In this document: positions 17,529-29,088 of the stretch, piece by piece | Layout: every line of letters starts with the position of its first letter | How positions within the stretch are numbered: position 1 is the first letter of the stretch | Origin: Streptomyces luteolifulvus | GTDB lineage: Bacteria; Actinomycetota; Actinomycetes; Streptomycetales; Streptomycetaceae | Length of the DNA stretch: 64,000 nt | Assembly (NCBI RefSeq): GCF_008806595.1 | Contig: NZ_VZRB01000001.1 | Span: 1 to 64,000, forward strand | Reading direction: 5' to 3' | Notes under the pieces: model-generated | What the model was told of the DNA's origin: nothing | What the model saw: only the letters and a program-made list of their open reading frames with translations | Database searches by the model: none | Made by a program: the position numbers and the translations under genes

Positions 17529-19355
17529 TCAGCCGCCGTACGCCCCGGACGCCGTCAGCCGCAGTGCCGTGTCGATGAGCGGAACGTGGCTGAACGCCTG
17601 CGGGAAGTTGCCGACCTGACGCTGCAGACGGGGGTCCCACTCCTCCGCCAGCAGACCGAGGTCGTTGCGCAGCGACAGCAGCTTCTCGAACAGCTTGCGG
17701 GCCTCGTCCACGCGGCCGATCATCGCGAGGTCGTCCGCCATCCAGAACGAGCAGGCGAGGAAGGCACCCTCGTCCCCGGGCAGGCCGTCGACGCCCTCCT
17801 CCGCGCCCGAGGTCGGGTAGCGCAGGATGAACCCGTCCGGCGTGGACAGCTCCCGCTGGATCGCCTCGATGGTGCCGATCACGCGCTTGTCGTCCGGGGG
17901 CAGGAAGCCCATCTGCGGGATGAGGAGCAGCGAGGCGTCCAGCTCTTTGGAGCCGTACGACTGTGTGAACGTGTTGCGCTCCTTGTCGTAGCCCTTCTCG
18001 CACACGTCCCGGTGGATGTCGTCGCGCAGTTCGCGCCACCGGTCCAGCGGGCCGTCCGCGTCGCCGGACTCGATCAGCTTGATCGTGCGGTCCACGGCCA
18101 CCCAGGCCATCACCTTCGAGTGCACGAAGTGGCGGCGCGGGCCGCGCACCTCCCAGATGCCCTCGTCCGGCTCGTCCCAGTGGTCCTCGAGGTAGCGGAT
18201 GAGCTTGAGCTGGAGCAGGGCCGCGTAGTCGTTGCGGGCCAGGCCCGTCATATGGGCCAGGTGCAGGGCCTCGGTGACCTCGCCGTACACATCCAGCTGG
18301 AGCTGGTGCGCGGCGCCGTTGCCGACCCGGACGGGAGCGGAGTTCTCGTAGCCGGGCAGCCAGTCCAGCTCCGCCTCGCCGAGCTCGCGCTCGCCCGCGA
18401 TGCCGTACATGATCTGCAGGTTCTCGGGGTCGCCGGCGACCGCGCGCAGCAGCCACTCGCGCCAGGCGCGGGCCTCCTCGCGGTAGCCGGTGCGCAGCAG
18501 CGAGGAGAGGGTGATGGCCGCGTCACGCAGCCAGGTGTAGCGGTAGTCCCAGTTGCGCACGCCGCCGATCTCCTCGGGCAGCGAGGTCGTGGGGGCGGCG
18601 ACGATGCCGCCGGTCGGGGCGTACGTCAGGGCCTTCAGCGTGATCAGCGAGCGGACCACCGCCTCGCGGTAGGGACCGTGGTACGTGCAGTGCTCCACCC
18701 ACTCGCGCCAGAAGTCCTCCGTCGCCTCCAGCGACTGCTCCGGCTCCGGCAGCGGCGGCGGCTGCCGGTGCGAGGGCTCCCACGAGATGGTGAAGGCGAT
18801 CCGGTCCCCGGGCGCGACCGTGAAGTCCGAGTACGTCGTCAGCGACTTGCCGTAGGTCTCGGCGGACGTGTCGAACCAGACGGAGTCGGGGCCCGCGACG
18901 GCCACCGTGCGCCCCTCGTGGCGGTGCACCCACGGGACGACCCGGCCGTACGAGAAACGCATCCGCAGGGCCGAACGCATCGGGACACGGCCCGAGACGC
19001 CCTCCACGATCCGGATGAGCTGCGGGGCGCCGTCACGCGGGGGCATGAAGTCGATCACCCGGACCGTGCCGCGCGGCGTGTCCCACTCGGATTCCAGGAT
19101 CAGCGAGTCGCCGCGGTAGCTGCGCCGGGCCGCGGTGGGCGGCTCGGCGTCGGACGCGTGTGCCGGCCCGAGCCGCCAGAAGCCGTGCTCCTCGGTGCCC
19201 AGCAGACCGGCGAAGATGGCATGCGAGTCGAAGCGGGGCAGGCACAGCCAGTCCACCGTGCCGTCCCGGCAGACCAGGGCAGCGGTCTGCATGTCTCCGA
19301 TGAGTGCGTAGTCTTCGATGCGCCCGGCCACGTGCAACTCCAGTCGAACGGCCAC
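17529..19355 (-). CDS. Glycoside hydrolase family 15 protein (trehalase/glucoamylase-like)
   Basis: 608 residues from GTG 19355; GTG 19331 (VAGRIEDYALIGDM) gives the usual family N-terminus and is equally plausible. N-terminal beta domain with TVDWLCLPRFDS; the (alpha/alpha)6 catalytic domain has IGGVRNWDYRYTWLRDAA near residue 267 and the C-terminal VGNFPQAFSHVPLI. In mycobacteria this group includes a trehalase; other members are glucodextranases, so the substrate is not certain. Cytoplasmic (no signal peptide). It lies divergent from pyrG across a 480-bp gap. Confidence 0.9.
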   Translation of the reverse strand: MAVRLELHVAGRIEDYALIGDMQTAALVCRDGTVDWLCLPRFDSHAIFAGLLGTEEHGFWRLGPAHASDAEPPTAARRSYRGDSLILESEWDTPRGTVRVIDFMPPRDGAPQLIRIVEGVSGRVPMRSALRMRFSYGRVVPWVHRHEGRTVAVAGPDSVWFDTSAETYGKSLTTYSDFTVAPGDRIAFTISWEPSHRQPPPLPEPEQSLEATEDFWREWVEHCTYHGPYREAVVRSLITLKALTYAPTGGIVAAPTTSLPEEIGGVRNWDYRYTWLRDAAITLSSLLRTGYREEARAWREWLLRAVAGDPENLQIMYGIAGERELGEAELDWLPGYENSAPVRVGNGAAHQLQLDVYGEVTEALHLAHMTGLARNDYAALLQLKLIRYLEDHWDEPDEGIWEVRGPRRHFVHSKVMAWVAVDRTIKLIESGDADGPLDRWRELRDDIHRDVCEKGYDKERNTFTQSYGSKELDASLLLIPQMGFLPPDDKRVIGTIEAIQRELSTPDGFILRYPTSGAEEGVDGLPGDEGAFLACSFWMADDLAMIGRVDEARKLFEKLLSLRNDLGLLAEEWDPRLQRQVGNFPQAFSHVPLIDTALRLTASGAYGG

Positions 19356-19835
19356 GTCACCCCCAGCAGGGGGCTTTCGCTAGTGCGGTCAGGGGGTCGT
19401 TGTAATGCGTCGTTGAGCGGTGAAGCAAAGCAGCCGCTCGTGCCATGTGGCAAAACGACAATCTCTGCTCAACGATCTGACGAGCTCTCGTTGTTCCGGT
19501 GGTACGGGCGGGGGTGGTGCCGTGTTGCCGGCCGGGCTCGGCAGCGAGTGTCCGAGCAGGATACGACGCACGTAGATGATCTGCGTGCCGCTCCGGGCAA
19601 CCCGGCTCAGCCGAACGGGTGAGCAGTGGGCGAGATACCCCCGACCCCTCACGGGTCCGTGGCGACCTGTGCGCGGAGCGTGGCCGGAAGCCATCCCGTC
19701 CAGGCGCTGATACCCTGGTAGCCCGTGGACCGGTGGGCAAGAAACCCCCGAACCGCAGCGACGGCACCTCCGGAATTTCCGGGTCGGCAGCCGCACCGCA
19801 CCCCATACCGCGACCACGGGAGCCCCCTCTTGGCC
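19356..19835. other. 480-bp divergent intergenic region (GH15 and pyrG)
   Basis: Noncoding by composition. On the minus strand TTGCTT and TTACAA with a 17-bp spacer near 19405-19435 could drive the GH15 gene. On the plus strand I see no convincing -35/-10 pair for pyrG, only a GATACCCTGGTAG segment near 19705. No G-run attenuator of the Bacillus pyrG type is visible. Confidence 0.4.
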
Positions 19836-21500
<1,665 letters not shown>

Positions 21501-21518
21501 CACACCAGTTGTACGGTG

Positions 21519-21566
21519 GCCGGGGCGGATCCCTTCAAAAGGTGATCACCCCGGCTGCTTTTTTCC
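21519..21566 (+). terminator. pyrG intrinsic terminator
   Basis: GCCGGGGCGGATC pairs with GATCACCCCGGC (one bulge) around CCTTCAAAAGGT, itself self-complementary, and is followed by a run of six T at 21559-21564. One of the few classical U-tract terminators in the window. Confidence 0.85.
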
Positions 21567-21606
21567 TGTGCGGCCGTGTGGCTGCCGTAGGTCTGGAAGG
21601 ACAGGC

Positions 21607-22233
21607 ATGACGATCAAGGACACCCCCGAGGAGTGGGAGGTCCGGGCGACCCAGACCCCCTTCGTGGGCAACAAGACCTCCGTCCGCACCGACGACGTGG
21701 TCATGCCCGACGGGTCCGTGGTCCGCCGCGACTACCAGGTCCACCCGGGCTCCGTGGCCGTCCTCGCCCTCGACGACGCCGGCCGCGCCCTGGTCATCCG
21801 CCAGTACCGGCACCCCGTGCGCCACAAGCTGTGGGAGATCCCGGCCGGTCTGCTCGACGTCCCCGGCGAGAACCCGCTGCACGCCGCTCAGCGCGAGCTG
21901 TACGAGGAGGCGCACGTCAAGGCGGAGGACTGGCGTGTGCTGACCGACGTCTACACCACCGCCGGCGGCTGCGACGAGGCCGTACGGATCTTCCTCGCCC
22001 GGGGCCTGTCCGAGGCCGAGGGCGAGCGCTTCGAGGCCGAGCACGAGGAGACCGACATGGAACTGTCGCGTGTGCCGGTCGACGAGCTCGTACGCGGGGT
22101 GCTCGCCGGCGAGCTGCACAACAACTGCCTGGTGGTGGGAGTGCTTTCGCTGGTGGCCGCACAGCAGGGCGACGGACTCGACGCGCTGCGCCCGGCGGAG
22201 GCTTCCTGGCCGGCGCGCCCCTTCGAGTCCTGA
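21607..22233 (+). CDS. Nudix hydrolase, ADP-ribose pyrophosphatase type
   Basis: 208 residues from ATG 21607. The Nudix region reads PAGLLDVPGENPLHAAQREL followed by YEEAHV; the REL-x-EE core that binds Mg2+ is intact, with Ala-His where many enzymes have a Gly. Upstream VAVLALDDAGRALVIRQYRH is the family beta strand. Orthologues hydrolyse ADP-ribose to AMP and ribose 5-phosphate. The placement after pyrG is conserved in actinobacteria. Ribosome site is weak (GGACAGGC). Confidence 0.9.
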   Translation: MTIKDTPEEWEVRATQTPFVGNKTSVRTDDVVMPDGSVVRRDYQVHPGSVAVLALDDAGRALVIRQYRHPVRHKLWEIPAGLLDVPGENPLHAAQRELYEEAHVKAEDWRVLTDVYTTAGGCDEAVRIFLARGLSEAEGERFEAEHEETDMELSRVPVDELVRGVLAGELHNNCLVVGVLSLVAAQQGDGLDALRPAEASWPARPFES

Positions 22234-22345
22234 ACAACCGTCTCCACCAACCGAAGTGACCCTCCGCCCATCGGTGTGACCATCGGCTGATCCGATCGAG
22301 GGACGTGTCCGCCGCGCTCCGCCCGGAACGTAGCAGAGCGTGAAC

Positions 22346-22351
22346 TAGGCT
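22346..22351 (+). promoter_or_regulatory. TAGGCT -10 box, likely leaderless start
   Basis: TAGGCT lies 7 nt before GTG 22359, so the predicted transcription start coincides with the codon. No -35 box is evident. Confidence 0.45.
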
Positions 22352-22358
22352 CTGGAAC

Positions 22359-24494
22359 GTGCCTCGGCCGGAGTCCCGGCGGGCTTGCGCGTGCGGTGGG
22401 ACGGGAGTGTGGCCCGTGACGGATCAGGCGGTGGACCCAGACGGTGGGCGGCTCACGGGACACGCTGCCGTTCAGACCCGGTTCCTGGGCCGTACAAGGG
22501 AGTTGAAGGAACTCGGCGCCGACATCGAGCGCGCCGGCCTCGACACCCTCTCCGGCCGGAAAGCCCCCCGCGCGCGCGTGCTGCTCATCGCGGGCAGGCC
22601 CGGCTCGGGCCGTACGGCGCTCGCCGAGGAACTCGTACGGCAGGTCGCCGGCCGTTACCCGGACGGGGTGCTGCGTGCCCGGCTCCGCGAACCCGACGGC
22701 ACCCCCGTGCCCACCGAGCGCACCGCTCGCGAGCTGCTCACCGCCCTGGAGCTGCCCACCCCTGCGGGAGCCGCCGAGGACGACCTCACGGCGGCGTTCC
22801 GTGAGGCCCTCGCCGACCGCCGGGTCCTGCTGCTGCTCGACGACGCGGCCGACGCCGAGCAGGTCGACGCCCTGCTCCCGGACACCCCGCAGTGCCTGGT
22901 CGTCGCCGTCTCCGAAGGTCCCCTCACCGGGATCGCGGACGTCCGCCCGTGCACCCTCGGCGGCCTCGACACCAAGTCCGCCCTGGAACTGCTGGCCCGG
23001 CACACCGGCTCGGTCCGTATCACCGTCGACCCCCGCGCCGCCGAGGGCCTGGTCGAGGCGTGCCAGGCCCAGCCCGCCGCGCTGACCCTGGCGGGCGGCT
23101 GGCTCGGCGCCCGCCCCAAGGCCGCCGTCGCCGACCTCGCCAAACAGCTGCATGCCGAGGGCGACGACGGGACACCGCTGAGCCGGGTCTTCCGGCTCGC
23201 CCACGCCTCCCTGTCCGACCGGGCCGCCCGGATGCTGCGGCTGCTCTCACTGGCCCCGTCCGGCCTGGCCGACCCGCACACCGCCTCCGCGCTCGCCGGC
23301 TGCTCGGTCGACGCCGCCCGCACGACACTGGACCAGTTCGTTGCCCTCGGCCTGCTGCGGGCCGTGGACGCTCCGCTGCCGCAGTACGAGGTCCCGGGCT
23401 GCCTCCAGCCCCTTCTGCGGGCCCTCACCGAGACCCAGGAGCGCCCGGCGGAGGTGCAGCTGGCCCGCGCCCGCATGCTGGAGCGGACGGTGCGGCTGCT
23501 GCAGTCGTGCCGGGCGATCACCGAGACGGACAACCCCGAGGCACGCCAGAGGCTCCAGGGACTGCCCCGCGCGCTGCGCTTCCCGACCCCCGCGGCCGCC
23601 GCCGAGTGGCTCACCCTGCGCCGGCCGGCCCTGCTGGCCTCCGCGCGTCTGGCCGTCGCCGACGGGGAGCTGGACACCCTGGCCAGACGCCTGATGTCCC
23701 AGCTCGTACGGGCGATGGCCGCCCACTTCGGCACCCAGGCGGCCGCCCCCGATCTGTACGGCATCCACCAGCTCGTCCTGGACGTGGCCGAGCGCCGCAG
23801 ACTGCCCCGCGAGAAGGCCGCGGCCCTGCTGAACCTCGGCGACCTGGATGCCCGGACCGGCCGCACCAAGGTGGCACTGGCGCGCTATCGGGCCGCCCTG
23901 GACGCCGCACGCGAAGCACAGGACCCGTATGCGACCGCCCGCGCGATGGAATCCGTGGCGGGCACCCATCTGGAGCTCGGCGACTACGACCGGGCCGCCG
24001 ACTGGTACGGCCGGGCCCTCGCCCAGCGGCTGGCCCGGGACGAGCGCGCGGAGGCCGCCCGGCTGTACGGCAGGATCGCCGCCGCGCACACCTACGCGGG
24101 CCGTTACGGCGAGGCGCTGCGGAGCTGGCGCGCCGCGGCCGCCGGGTACCGGAAGGACGGCGATGTGGGGGCCCACGCACGTGCGTTGAGCGAGCTGGCC
24201 CGGGTGCAGGAGTACGCGGGACGGCCCGAGGAATCGCTGCGCACCTGCGGGGAGGCGGTGGAGTGGGCGCGCCGGGCAGGGGACGCCCGGCTGCAGGCCG
24301 CACTGCAGCTGCGGCTCGCCGACACCCTGGAGCACCTGGGCGACCCCGCGGCGGCCCGGCTGCACCGGGGCGCCGCGGAGCGGATGCTGGGAGAGGAGCT
24401 GCCGAAGGCCGGGCCGGGGCCGGAACCCGGGGGTGCGGAGGCGGAGCACGGCACTGATGCCTACGAAATCCGTAGTGCATCCGCAGAAGATTGA
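22359..24494 (+). CDS. STAND-type NTPase with TPR repeats (AfsR-like, no DNA-binding domain)
   Basis: 711 residues from GTG 22359; GTG 22416 (VTDQAV, with GGGAG upstream) is the alternative and would give 692 residues. Order: TRFLGRTRELKELGADIERA, P-loop LIAGRPGSGRTALAEEL (~residue 80), Walker B RVLLLLDDAADAEQ, GLDTKSALELLARHTG (GxP-like), winged-helix region FRLAHASLSDRAARMLRLLS, then TPR pairs from ~490 (ALLNLGDLDARTGRTKVAL, YGRALAQRLARDERAEAARL). Such proteins act as ATP-driven signal switches. Without a SARP or HTH domain its output is unknown. It sits alone between the Nudix gene and ald. Confidence 0.85.
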   Translation: MPRPESRRACACGGTGVWPVTDQAVDPDGGRLTGHAAVQTRFLGRTRELKELGADIERAGLDTLSGRKAPRARVLLIAGRPGSGRTALAEELVRQVAGRYPDGVLRARLREPDGTPVPTERTARELLTALELPTPAGAAEDDLTAAFREALADRRVLLLLDDAADAEQVDALLPDTPQCLVVAVSEGPLTGIADVRPCTLGGLDTKSALELLARHTGSVRITVDPRAAEGLVEACQAQPAALTLAGGWLGARPKAAVADLAKQLHAEGDDGTPLSRVFRLAHASLSDRAARMLRLLSLAPSGLADPHTASALAGCSVDAARTTLDQFVALGLLRAVDAPLPQYEVPGCLQPLLRALTETQERPAEVQLARARMLERTVRLLQSCRAITETDNPEARQRLQGLPRALRFPTPAAAAEWLTLRRPALLASARLAVADGELDTLARRLMSQLVRAMAAHFGTQAAAPDLYGIHQLVLDVAERRRLPREKAAALLNLGDLDARTGRTKVALARYRAALDAAREAQDPYATARAMESVAGTHLELGDYDRAADWYGRALAQRLARDERAEAARLYGRIAAAHTYAGRYGEALRSWRAAAAGYRKDGDVGAHARALSELARVQEYAGRPEESLRTCGEAVEWARRAGDARLQAALQLRLADTLEHLGDPAAARLHRGAAERMLGEELPKAGPGPEPGGAEAEHGTDAYEIRSASAED

Positions 24495-24508
24495 TGCATT
24501 GAAAGGCT

Positions 24509-24535
24509 AGACAGCGAGAACGCCTTCATTAGACT
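24509..24535 (+). promoter_or_regulatory. Candidate ald promoter
   Basis: TAGACA (24509-24514) and TAGACT (24530-24535) with a 15-bp spacer, in an AT-richer stretch. Two TGCAT repeats (24476 and 24495) just upstream could be part of an Lrp/AldR-type site, but this is speculative. Confidence 0.35.
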
Positions 24536-24638
24536 GGCTCTGCCGCACCTTCTCCTGCGGTGTCTCCTGGTGTGCTCCCGCATGCCTGGGTATGTGTTGT
24601 ATTGCCCCACACCCTCTGAGCCAAGGACCGTGATCGAC

Positions 24639-25754
<1,116 letters not shown>

Positions 25755-25822
25755 GCCGAGGCGCTCAGTCCTCCTTGGGTAAAAGGCGATACGTCAACAC
25801 AGGTCGTCAACACCGCGCACCA

Positions 25823-25851
25823 GGCCGGACCTTGCCCGACAAGGTCCGGCC
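25823..25851 (+). terminator. ald terminator
   Basis: Perfect 12-bp stem GGCCGGACCTTG / CAAGGTCCGGCC with a 5-nt loop, 70 nt after the ald stop. No U tract follows, as is common in Streptomyces. Confidence 0.75.
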
Positions 25852-26011
25852 GGATGTGTGTATGGTCACTTTGCGGCTCTCGGCCAACTCGCCTCGAACG
25901 TAACCCTTGGACCGATTCGCACACCGGTGAAACCTGCCGTGCGACGGCCGTACGCCCTTGACAGAGGGATGTTTCATTGCCGACACATCCTGCCGGGTCC
26001 GGCGGATTGTG

Positions 26012-26041
26012 TTGCTGCGGACGCCCGACACGCCATAGAGT
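26012..26041 (+). promoter_or_regulatory. Candidate promoter of the parA-scp operon
   Basis: TTGCTG (26012-26017) and TAGAGT (26036-26041), 18-bp spacer. A second TTGACA (25958) lacks a matching -10. The gap 25755-26113 otherwise holds the ald terminator and an unusually complete ribosome site, AAGGAGGT (26096-26103). Confidence 0.45.
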
Positions 26042-26113
26042 CGCCAACCGTCGGCATGGTGCCACGCTGACCTGTCTAGAAGTTTCCTGGTCACCAAGGA
26101 GGTAAGACGACTT

Positions 26114-27283
26114 GTGAATGAGTCGACATTTTCTCCCGGGGGTGGTCAACCAGGAATGCCTGCACGGGGCCAGGCCCCCGCGGGGTTCGAGGCTGTCGGC
26201 TCCGTTGCTGTGCGCACCTTCGCAGCCCGCCAGAGTCCGCAGGCGACTCCCACAGCACACCAGAGCATGGATGGACATCACGTGAACGCCATGGCCGGCG
26301 ACGGAAGTGGCGCGCCCCACAACCAATTCGCCGACTACGACGAGCTGCCCGACGGGCACTTCTACGACCCCGACGCCGAGTACGAGCCCGACCCCGAGTA
26401 CGCGGCCACGCTCGCGCCCGACGCTGCCCGCCAGCGCCGCGAGCGCATCGGCCCGACCGGACGGCCGCTGCCGTACTTCCCGATCCCGGGCCCGCTGACC
26501 GACCACGGACCCGCGAAGATCATCGCGATGTGCAACCAGAAGGGCGGCGTCGGCAAGACGACGTCGACCATCAACCTGGGCGCCGCGCTCGCGGAGTACG
26601 GCCGTCGTGTGCTCCTCGTGGACTTCGACCCGCAGGGCGCGCTGTCGGTCGGTCTCGGCGTCAATCCGATGGAGCTCGACCTCACCGTCTACAACCTGCT
26701 CATGGAGCGGGGCATGTCGGCCGACGAGGTCCTCCTGAAGACGGCGGTCCCGAACATGGACCTGCTGCCCAGCAACATCGACCTCTCCGCAGCCGAGGTC
26801 CAGCTGGTCTCCGAGGTCGCGCGCGAGTCGACGCTCCAGCGCGCCCTCAAGCCCCTCATGGCCGACTACGACTACGTCGTGATCGACTGCCAGCCCTCGC
26901 TCGGCCTGCTCACCGTCAACGCCCTGACGGCCGCCCACAAGGTGATCGTGCCGCTCGAGTGCGAGTTCTTCGCCCTGCGTGGTGTGGCACTGCTGACCGA
27001 GACCATCGAGAAGGTCCAGGAGCGGCTCAACCCGGAGCTGGAGCTCGACGGCATCCTCGCCACGATGTACGACTCGCGCACCGTGCACAGCCGTGAGGTG
27101 CTCGCGCGTGTCGTCGAGGCGTTCGACGACCACGTCTACCACACGGTCATCGGGCGCACGGTCCGCTTCCCGGAGACCACGGTCGCCGGTGAGCCGATCA
27201 CCACGTACGCCTCCAACTCCGTCGGCGCCGCCGCCTACCGCCAGCTCGCCAGGGAGGTGCTCGCCCGGTGTCACGCCGAGTGA
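26114..27283 (+). CDS. ParA family ATPase (scpAB-linked, not the oriC ParA)
   Basis: 389 residues from GTG 26114, 10 nt after a perfect AAGGAGGT. Residues 1-~130 are a disordered, acidic/Pro-rich extension; the ATPase starts at IIAMCNQKGGVGKTTSTINL with the deviant Walker A (Lys in KGGVGKTT, ~residue 145), then LLVDFDPQGALSVGLG and YDYVVIDCQPSLGLLTVNAL. This is the orthologue position of mycobacterial Rv1708, distinct from the origin-proximal parAB. It is directly overlapped by a ribbon-helix-helix gene and followed by scpA and scpB, suggesting a role in chromosome organisation. Confidence 0.92.
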   Translation: MNESTFSPGGGQPGMPARGQAPAGFEAVGSVAVRTFAARQSPQATPTAHQSMDGHHVNAMAGDGSGAPHNQFADYDELPDGHFYDPDAEYEPDPEYAATLAPDAARQRRERIGPTGRPLPYFPIPGPLTDHGPAKIIAMCNQKGGVGKTTSTINLGAALAEYGRRVLLVDFDPQGALSVGLGVNPMELDLTVYNLLMERGMSADEVLLKTAVPNMDLLPSNIDLSAAEVQLVSEVARESTLQRALKPLMADYDYVVIDCQPSLGLLTVNALTAAHKVIVPLECEFFALRGVALLTETIEKVQERLNPELELDGILATMYDSRTVHSREVLARVVEAFDDHVYHTVIGRTVRFPETTVAGEPITTYASNSVGAAAYRQLAREVLARCHAE

Positions 27284-27846
27284 GTCTGCCGGGGGCCGAC
27301 GAACTGTTCCGTACGACAGGGGGAATGGCGCTCCAGGCGTCCACTCCCCGGCGGGCCAACGGCGAGGCCCGGGTGCCCTCCCCCGCGGGGGAGAGCGACG
27401 GCGCGGCGGCCGCAGAGGACGCACCGCAGTCCGTGCCCGCGCAGGGCGGCGACGGCGAGGGCGCGGAGCATGTCGCGGCCGACGCCGAGCCGGCCGGGGC
27501 CGGGGAGTCCCGCAGCCGGGGCGCGGCCGCGGAGCGCTCCGGGCGGCGTGAGGGCACGCAGGAAGGTTCTGCCGCCGCTTCCGGCGCCGCCGCCCAGCCG
27601 CGCAAGCGGGGGCGGTCGTCCTCGCGCCGGCCCAGCGGGCGCGAGCGGCACGACGAGAAGATCACGGTGTACGTGTCCGCCGAGGAGCTCATGGATCTGG
27701 AGCACGCGCGGCTGGTGCTCCGGGGTGAGCACGGGCTGGCCGTCGACCGCGGGCGGATCGTCCGTGAGGCGGTCGCCGTGGTGCTGGCCGATCTGGAGTC
27801 CCGGGGAGACGCAAGCATCCTCGTACGACGGCTGCGCGGGCGGTAG
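27268..27846 (+). CDS. Ribbon-helix-helix-like protein coupled to ParA
   Basis: 192 residues from GTG 27268, which has a strong GGGAGGTG site 8 nt upstream and overlaps the parA 3' end by 16 nt; GTG 27280 (GTGA with the parA stop) is the alternative. Residues 1-~125 are low-complexity Ala/Glu/Gly with a basic stretch RKRGRSSSRRPSGRER. The C-terminal ~65 residues, EKITVYVSAEELMDLEHARL through GRIVREAVAVVLADLESRG, have the strand-helix-helix pattern of MetJ/Arc or ParG proteins. A disordered tail plus RHH domain next to a ParA is how ParG-type centromere-binding partners are built (inference). Confidence 0.8.
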   Translation: MSRRVSLPGADELFRTTGGMALQASTPRRANGEARVPSPAGESDGAAAAEDAPQSVPAQGGDGEGAEHVAADAEPAGAGESRSRGAAAERSGRREGTQEGSAAASGAAAQPRKRGRSSSRRPSGRERHDEKITVYVSAEELMDLEHARLVLRGEHGLAVDRGRIVREAVAVVLADLESRGDASILVRRLRGR

Positions 27847-27864
27847 CGGTAGCCTGCGGGGGCC

Positions 27865-29088
27865 ATGACCTCGAACGACGTTCCCGCTCCCGCTGCCGCT
27901 TCCGGCGGTCGTCGGCGTGCGCTGGGGCGGGGGCCGGGAGCGGGCCCGGGACCCGCGGTCGTCGTACCGGAGGCCCCCGAGCCCGTCGCGCCGGAACCGG
28001 AGCCAGTCGTACCGGAGCCCGAGCCGGTCGTACCCGCGCCCGAACCGCCGTCGCCCCGCGCACCCGGAGCGTCGGCCCCCGCGCCCGAACCGCCGTCGCC
28101 CCGCGCACCCGGAGCGTCGGCCCCCGCGCCCGAACCGCCGTCGCCCCGCGCACCCGGAGCGTCGGCCCCCGCGCCCGAACCGGGAGCTCCCACGCCCGAA
28201 CCGGGAGCTCCCACGCCCGAACCGGTACCCGAGGTCCCTCCCGGCGAGCCGGAGTCCGCCGAAGCCGGCGACGGTGTCTTCAAGGTCCGGCTCGCCAACT
28301 TCGAAGGCCCCTTCGACCTTCTCCTCCAGCTGATCTCGAAGCACAAGCTCGATGTCACCGAGGTCGCGCTGTCCAAGGTGACCGATGAGTTCATGGCGCA
28401 CATCAGGGCGATGGGGCCGGACTGGGACCTGGACCAGACGACCGAGTTCCTGGTCGTGGCGGCCACCCTGCTGGACCTGAAGGCGGCCCGGCTGCTGCCC
28501 GCCGCCGAGGTGGAGGACGAGGCCGACCTCGCGCTCCTCGAAGCCCGGGACCTGCTGTTCGCGCGGCTCCTGCAGTACCGCGCGTACAAACAGATCGCCG
28601 ACATCTTCAACCGCCGCCTCGACGAGGAGGCCCGCCGCCGTCCCCGTACCGTCGGCCTGGAACCGCACCACGCCGAGCTGCTGCCCGAAGTCGTCATCAG
28701 CATCGGCGCCGAGGGCTTCGCGAAGCTCGCCGTCAAGGCGATGCAGCCCAGGCCCAAGCCGCAGGTGTACGTCGACCACATCCACGCACCGCTGGTCAGT
28801 GTGCAGGAGCAGGCCGGGATCGTCGTCGCGCGGCTGAGGGAACTCGGCGAAGCCAGCTTCCGGGCGCTGGTCGAGGACACCGACGACACGCTGACCGTCG
28901 TGGCACGCTTCCTGGCCCTGCTGGAGCTCTACCGGGAGAAGGCCGTCGTCCTCGACCAGGAGACCGCGCTCGGGGATCTGATCGTGCGCTGGACGGGCGG
29001 GGACGGGGACGCCGAGCCCCTGGTGACCGACGAGTTCGACCGGCCGCCCGAGGAGCCGAAGGACGAAGCCAAGGAGAAGAAGGCGTGA
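27865..29088 (+). CDS. scpA: Segregation and condensation protein A
   Basis: 407 residues from ATG 27865. Residues 1-~135 are a Pro/Glu/Ala-rich extension holding three identical 15-residue repeats (PAPEPPSPRAPGASA). The conserved kleisin part starts VFKVRLANFEGPFDLLLQLI at ~137, with LISKHKLDVTEVALSKVTDE and EFLVVAATLLDLKAARLLP, and ends in a winged-helix-like domain DDTLTVVARFLALLELYREK. ScpA bridges the SMC heads and recruits ScpB. The extension is longer than in most orthologues. The stop overlaps scpB (GTGA). Confidence 0.95.
   Translation: MTSNDVPAPAAASGGRRRALGRGPGAGPGPAVVVPEAPEPVAPEPEPVVPEPEPVVPAPEPPSPRAPGASAPAPEPPSPRAPGASAPAPEPPSPRAPGASAPAPEPGAPTPEPGAPTPEPVPEVPPGEPESAEAGDGVFKVRLANFEGPFDLLLQLISKHKLDVTEVALSKVTDEFMAHIRAMGPDWDLDQTTEFLVVAATLLDLKAARLLPAAEVEDEADLALLEARDLLFARLLQYRAYKQIADIFNRRLDEEARRRPRTVGLEPHHAELLPEVVISIGAEGFAKLAVKAMQPRPKPQVYVDHIHAPLVSVQEQAGIVVARLRELGEASFRALVEDTDDTLTVVARFLALLELYREKAVVLDQETALGDLIVRWTGGDGDAEPLVTDEFDRPPEEPKDEAKEKKA
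28033..28182. repeat. 45-bp perfect tandem repeat in scpA
   Basis: Three identical 45-bp units (28033-28077, 28078-28122, 28123-28167) and a 15-bp partial copy to 28182, followed by two 21-bp units encoding EPGAPTP. Identity at silent positions implies recent expansion. Confidence 0.93.

Noticed and set aside
19356..19835. pyrG attenuator
   Set aside because: No initial G-run with a downstream hairpin of the Bacillus type, and no clear promoter to anchor one.
24476..24500. Lrp/AldR operator before ald
   Set aside because: Only two short TGCAT repeats; too little to separate from chance.
28033..28230. Tandem repeats as a CRISPR-like array
   Set aside because: Units are contiguous without spacers, in frame and inside scpA.
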